This document shows positions 60,271 to 64,000 of a stretch of 64,000 nt of DNA, piece by piece. The stretch lies in assembly GCA_025060615.1 (NCBI GenBank), contig JANXBS010000008.1, forward strand, positions 62,001 through 126,000. The letters run 5' to 3'. Below the pieces are notes generated by a model. The model was not told the origin of the DNA and did no database searches. It was given only the letters and a program-made list of their open reading frames with translations. Origin of the DNA: Anaerolineae bacterium (GTDB lineage Bacteria; Chloroflexota; Anaerolineae; DUEN01). The translations under genes and the position numbers were made by a program. Position 1 is the first letter of the stretch. Every line of letters begins with the position of its first letter.

Positions 60271-61452
60271 TTAAATGACCCCCAGCGCCTTGCCCACTTT
60301 CTCAAAGATGTCCAGCACCTGATCGAGCTGCTCATCGGTATGGGTGGCCATATAGCTAGTGCGTAGCAGTTGTTGTTTAGGCGGCACCGCCGGCGAGATG
60401 ACCGGGTTGACGAACACCCCGGCGTCAAAGAGGGCACGCCACATGGTGAACGTGAGCATGTCGTCGCCGATGATGACCGGGATGATAGGCGTCTGGCTGT
60501 TGCCTGTGTTGTACCCCAGGCTGGTAAGCCCTTGCTTCATCTTACATGCGTTCCGGTGTAGCCGTTCGATGCGCTCAGGCTCGGTGCGCATGACCTCCAG
60601 GGCGGCCAAGCATGCAGCGATGTTGGCAGGTGGCATGCTCGCGCTGAAGATCAGGGAACGGGCGTGATGCTTGATGTAGTGAATGACCGGCTCGTCGCCG
60701 GCGATAAATCCCCCTAACGAGGCAAACGACTTGGAGAACGTACACATGATCAGGTCCACCTGATCAGTGACGTTGAAATGGGCAGAGGTGCCGCGCCCAC
60801 CGCCCAACACTCCGATGGAGTGCGCGTCGTCCACCATCAAGCGGGCATCGTATTTCCGGCATAGCGCGATGATATCCGGCAGCGGCGCGATGTCCCCCCC
60901 CATACTGAAGACGCCGTCCACGATCACCATTTTGCCAGCGTCCTCTGGCACCAGCTGCAAGACGCGCTCCAGATCGGCCATGTCATTGTGGCGAAACCGC
61001 TTCATCTCACCAAAGGAGAGGCGGCAGCCATCCACGATGCTGGCGTGATCATCCCGGTCTAAGATCACCACATCGCCGCGGCCGATCAGGCTGGAGATCG
61101 TGCCCAGGTTGGTCTGGTACCCGGTGCTGAACACCAGCGCCGCCTCCTTGCCGACGAACTCCGCCAGCTCCGCCTCTAAACGCTCATGCAGGGCCAGCGT
61201 CCCGTTCAAGAAGCGCGAGCCGGTACAACTGGTGCCATAGCGACGTATCGCTTCGATGGCCGCCTCCCGGACCTTGGGGTGCGTGGTCAAACCCAGATAG
61301 TTGTTCGAGCCACACATGATCAGCTTGCGGCCTTTATACTCGGCCACCGTCCCCTCGGTCTCATCGAGTGGGATGAAATACGGGTAATACCCCTCCGCGA
61401 TCGCTTTCTTGGCCTCGGTGAACTCATAGCATTTTTGAAACAGGTTCGCCAC
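60271..61452 (-). CDS. Alpha-oxoamine synthase, serine palmitoyltransferase-like
   Basis: Start chosen at GTG 61452 with GGAGGAGG just upstream; 394 residues, the length of bacterial SPT. PLP lysine Lys241 in [31 protein letters not shown] and [15 protein letters not shown] are typical of the family. The combination [27 protein letters not shown] and [11 protein letters not shown] with [12 protein letters not shown] is closer, by my recollection, to soluble bacterial serine palmitoyltransferases than to glycine C-acetyltransferase (Kbl) or BioF. It would condense an amino acid, probably serine, with an acyl-CoA or acyl-ACP. If SPT, it starts sphingolipid synthesis. No tdh or bio genes are adjacent, which weakens the Kbl and BioF options. 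Confidence 0.85.
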   Translation of the reverse strand: MANLFQKCYEFTEAKKAIAEGYYPYFIPLDETEGTVAEYKGRKLIMCGSNNYLGLTTHPKVREAAIEAIRRYGTSCTGSRFLNGTLALHERLEAELAEFVGKEAALVFSTGYQTNLGTISSLIGRGDVVILDRDDHASIVDGCRLSFGEMKRFRHNDMADLERVLQLVPEDAGKMVIVDGVFSMGGDIAPLPDIIALCRKYDARLMVDDAHSIGVLGGGRGTSAHFNVTDQVDLIMCTFSKSFASLGGFIAGDEPVIHYIKHHARSLIFSASMPPANIAACLAALEVMRTEPERIERLHRNACKMKQGLTSLGYNTGNSQTPIIPVIIGDDMLTFTMWRALFDAGVFVNPVISPAVPPKQQLLRTSYMATHTDEQLDQVLDIFEKVGKALGVI

Positions 61453-61528
61453 CGTTCTCCTCCTCCCTTTCCAGGTCGGACACAGAAAGACCTGTGTTTT
61501 CAGAAGTATACACTGGCATGAGCAGACG

Positions 61529-64000
61529 TCAAGGCAATTCAAGGGGCGAAGCAGGAGAACCCAACGCGGCCTCGATCAGAGCCAACGTCAGCCCCTTCGG
61601 GTTGGCTAACGGCTCCTCATCCAATACCGGGCCGATGCACGCTGGACAGCCCGCCGCGCAGCCGCATCGCTCGATCACCTCGCGGCTGGCAACCAACAAC
61701 TCTGGCGCGAGCTCGAACAGGTGCTGAGCGAAGCCGACGCCCGCCGGCACCTGGTCGTACAGCGTGACTGTGGGCTGCCCGGTATGAGGCGAGCGCAACT
61801 CCGTCACCACTCCCAGATCGCGCGCGTCGCACATGAGGTATAAAGCGGCTACACGGGACAGGATGTATGCCAGGCCGCCCAGCCCCGTATGCGTCCTCAC
61901 GGCGCTTTCCGCTAGCCGATGGCAAGAAGGACAAAGGGTAACCAAGTTGTCCAGGCGATTGGCCTCTCGCCGTGCCCAGGCCGGGTCCTGGCCCTTTCGG
62001 CCAGCCTCCAGCAGAAACGCCCGTAAAGGCCGAATGTGATGCACATCGTGCTGGCGCCCTTTGCGCTCTGGCGCGCCGCACCGCACACAGCGGAACCCGT
62101 CCCGTTCACGAACACGCCGACGCAGCGACTCCCATTCCGGGCCGTAATCGAGCAGGTCGCCCATCCATTGCTTGCTTGCCCGCAGCTTCTCCAGTGTCTC
62201 CTCTGGAAAGGCCAGCCAGAAGGCAGTGGTGAGCATCTTTTGCTCGGGCAGGTGGATCTCGCCCCAGCCCAGGTTTTCGTGTGTGTACCGCTTCACCTTA
62301 CAGTAGCCTGTAGCCTGGGCCGTGATCAAGACCTCGCCATGGGCGCGCCGCACGCCGCCCAGCCGACTTTCAGCGTACACCTGTTGTACCCGGACCGACT
62401 GGGCAACGCTGGCCTCGGTGTAGTAGTCCACGTCGGCCGGCCGTACCCACGCCTGGCCCTTCTCCCAGTCCAGCCGCTCGACGAGATAGCTCTGACCCTC
62501 GTGTAGGTACACTGCGCCCTCGTACAGCAGCAACGGGACACTGAAGCGGTCCATCTCGCCGATGGTCTGCACTGGATTGCCCTCATCCGACACTAGGATC
62601 ACAAAGCGATCGGGCGAGGCCGCGCGCAGCGAGACCTGCTTCGCCGGATACGTCTGGCCAATCCAATGCCAGACTTCGGGGCCGGGATAAAGTACCCCCT
62701 CCTCGGCCAGATATTCCAGGATCGGCGTCACATCCTCGACATCGCCAAAGGATTCGCCGCGGCGAAAGGGCAGCTCAAAAGCAGCACAGCGGATGTGGTT
62801 GGTGAGGATGATCAGGTTATCCGGATGGATCAAGGCCTGCTCGGGCGCGCGCTCGAACAGATACTCCGGATGCGCAGCGAGATACTGGTCGAGCACGTCG
62901 TTGCCGGCGACCAACACGGCCAGGGAGAGCGCATTGCGACGGCCGGCGCGGCCTGCTTGCTGCCATGTCGAGGCGATAGTCCCCGGATAGCCAGTCAACA
63001 CCGCTGCATCGAGCTGACCGATGTCTACGCCCAACTCTAGCGCGTTGGTGGCAACCACGGCGCGCACTGTCCCCTCGCGCAGCCCACGCTCGATGGCGCG
63101 GCGCTGGGTGGGCAGGTACCCGCCTCGATAGCCGCGGACGGCCTCCGGTGGCAGTCCCTGGCGACCGGCCACATCCCGCAGATAGGTGAGCAGCACCTCG
63201 GTGGTTAACCGGGCGCGCGTGAAGACGATGGTCTGGACGCCGTGTTGAAGCAGATAGCCGCCGATGCGCTGCACCTCCAGCAACGGGCTGCGGCGAAGCC
63301 CCAGCTCAGCGTTGATCAGTGGTGGGTTGTAAAGGATGAAATGCTTTTCGCCGCTCGGAGAGCCATCCTGATCCACCAGCGTGACGGGCGCCTCAATGAG
63401 ACGGCTGGCCAGTTCGGCCGGGTTAGCGATGGTGGCCGAGGCGCAGATGAACTGGGGATCGCTACCATAGAAGCGGCAGATGCGGCGCAAACGGCGCAAC
63501 ACGTTCGCCATATGCGAGCCGAACACACCGCGGTAGATATGCAGCTCGTCTAGTACCACGTAACGCAGATGCTCAAAGAAGCGGATCCAGCGCGTATGGT
63601 AAGGCAGGATGCCCGTATGCAACATGTCCGGGTTGCTCAGGACCAGCCGAGCTGTCTGACGGATAGCCGATCGCCGCTCGCGCGGCGTGTCCCCGTCATA
63701 GGCAGCCAACCAGTCCAATGGGAGCGCCAGCTCCTCCCACAGCCTGAGCAGGGCAGCCAACTGATCGTTTGCTAGGGCCTTGGTAGGGAATAGATAGAGC
63801 GCGCAGGTGTCAGGATCTTGCAACAAGCGATCCAGGATCGGCAGATGATAGCACAACGTCTTGCCCGAGGCGGCCGGGGTGACGACCACCACATGCCGCC
63901 CCCGAGCGACGGCGGACAGGGCGATGGCCTGATGCACATAAAGCTGGCGAATGCCCTGCCTTTCCAACACATGTCGCAGCCGCGCGTCCATTTGGGATGG
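61529..64000 (-). CDS. MrfA-like DEAD/DEAH helicase (DUF1998) with inserted HNH nuclease domain, 5' partial
   Basis: The frame is open to the right edge and no ribosome site precedes ATG 63991, so the N-terminus is probably cut. About 823 residues are visible. Helicase motifs: [29 protein letters not shown] (Q-motif and Walker A, in parts), [12 protein letters not shown] (DELH box), [10 protein letters not shown], and [22 protein letters not shown] with QQAGRAGRR. The C-terminal MZB/DUF1998 zinc motif [15 protein letters not shown] is intact. Between them (about 630-715) lies a complete HNH domain: [45 protein letters not shown]. MrfA/SftH helicases act in repair of mitomycin-type damage. An HNH insertion would add DNA cleavage. 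Confidence 0.9.
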   Translation of the reverse strand, partial: PSQMDARLRHVLERQGIRQLYVHQAIALSAVARGRHVVVVTPAASGKTLCYHLPILDRLLQDPDTCALYLFPTKALANDQLAALLRLWEELALPLDWLAAYDGDTPRERRSAIRQTARLVLSNPDMLHTGILPYHTRWIRFFEHLRYVVLDELHIYRGVFGSHMANVLRRLRRICRFYGSDPQFICASATIANPAELASRLIEAPVTLVDQDGSPSGEKHFILYNPPLINAELGLRRSPLLEVQRIGGYLLQHGVQTIVFTRARLTTEVLLTYLRDVAGRQGLPPEAVRGYRGGYLPTQRRAIERGLREGTVRAVVATNALELGVDIGQLDAAVLTGYPGTIASTWQQAGRAGRRNALSLAVLVAGNDVLDQYLAAHPEYLFERAPEQALIHPDNLIILTNHIRCAAFELPFRRGESFGDVEDVTPILEYLAEEGVLYPGPEVWHWIGQTYPAKQVSLRAASPDRFVILVSDEGNPVQTIGEMDRFSVPLLLYEGAVYLHEGQSYLVERLDWEKGQAWVRPADVDYYTEASVAQSVRVQQVYAESRLGGVRRAHGEVLITAQATGYCKVKRYTHENLGWGEIHLPEQKMLTTAFWLAFPEETLEKLRASKQWMGDLLDYGPEWESLRRRVRERDGFRCVRCGAPERKGRQHDVHHIRPLRAFLLEAGRKGQDPAWARREANRLDNLVTLCPSCHRLAESAVRTHTGLGGLAYILSRVAALYLMCDARDLGVVTELRSPHTGQPTVTLYDQVPAGVGFAQHLFELAPELLVASREVIERCGCAAGCPACIGPVLDEEPLANPKGLTLALIEAALGSPASPLELP

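Overview
The window is GC-rich (about 60%, judged by eye), densely coded bacterial DNA with genes on both strands. No transposase, integrase, phage gene, CRISPR array, tRNA or rRNA was seen. The gene content points to a Chloroflexota bacterium, probably Anaerolineae-like. The clues are a CSLREA-type beta-helix surface protein, a giant S8 protease ending in a YLPLIL-type tail, DUF2079 and ILEI-domain membrane proteins, Rex, and long sensor proteins with two-component-regulator propellers. A branched-chain polyamine synthase suggests a thermophilic or moderately thermophilic lifestyle. The phylum call is inference from gene families, not from a marker gene.

Layout. 1-3744: carbohydrate enzymes (a 5'-cut debranching-type glycosidase, a DUF624 membrane protein, a GH5/GH42-like hydrolase). 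3792-7558: an M3 oligopeptidase, then a 500+ nt untranslated leader behind a consensus promoter, then the Mg2+ channel mgtE. 7619-11355: a sugar nucleotidyltransferase, an ArsR regulator with its operator and a tiny Trp/His/Cys-rich partner, and a six-hairpin glycosidase-like protein. 11431-16631: an S8 protease and an orphan LutA-type protein. 16889-20103 (minus): slipin, phospholipase-D lipoprotein, small unknown protein and ComEA. 20370-25460: queG, two methyltransferases (one truncated), an orphan znuA behind a Fur-type box, a Fur-family regulator, and rex. 25904-27412: a single-chain fusion of branched polyamine synthase (BpsA-like) and S-adenosylmethionine decarboxylase.

27533-47711 is a large surface-polysaccharide region, mostly on the minus strand. 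It has two DegT aminotransferases, an epimerase, GT2 and GT4 glycosyltransferases, a flippase-like LPG-synthase TM protein, two large membrane proteins, a hexapeptide acetyltransferase and a Gfo/Idh/MocA dehydrogenase. The last three enzyme types match the WbpB/WbpE/WbpD steps of diacetamido-uronic acid synthesis. Inside the same operon lies the most unusual item. It is a 1068-residue protein with 14 propeller repeats, a Y_Y_Y domain and one membrane helix, whose cytoplasmic part is a P-loop ATPase instead of a histidine kinase. Directly after it comes a soluble paralogous ATPase. 35565-36364 holds the wreck of a secreted RHS-type gene.

47758-64000: a small protein, htpG, ribokinase, the CSLREA beta-helix protein, two neutral-ceramidase-family proteins with the stump of a DegT gene between them, YifB/ComM, an SDR, a serine-palmitoyltransferase-like enzyme, and an MrfA-like DUF1998 helicase with an HNH nuclease domain inserted near its zinc motif. 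That helicase is cut by the right window edge.

Functional threads: (1) surface glycan synthesis and export with a candidate new membrane signalling ATPase pair; (2) metal homeostasis (mgtE leader, ArsR unit, Fur box/znuA); (3) polyamine synthesis; (4) DNA uptake and processing (ComEA, ComM, PLD lipoprotein, MrfA-HNH); (5) a possible sphingoid-base pair (SPT-like plus SDR) near ceramidase-family genes. All functions are read from sequence motifs and family knowledge. No database search was possible.
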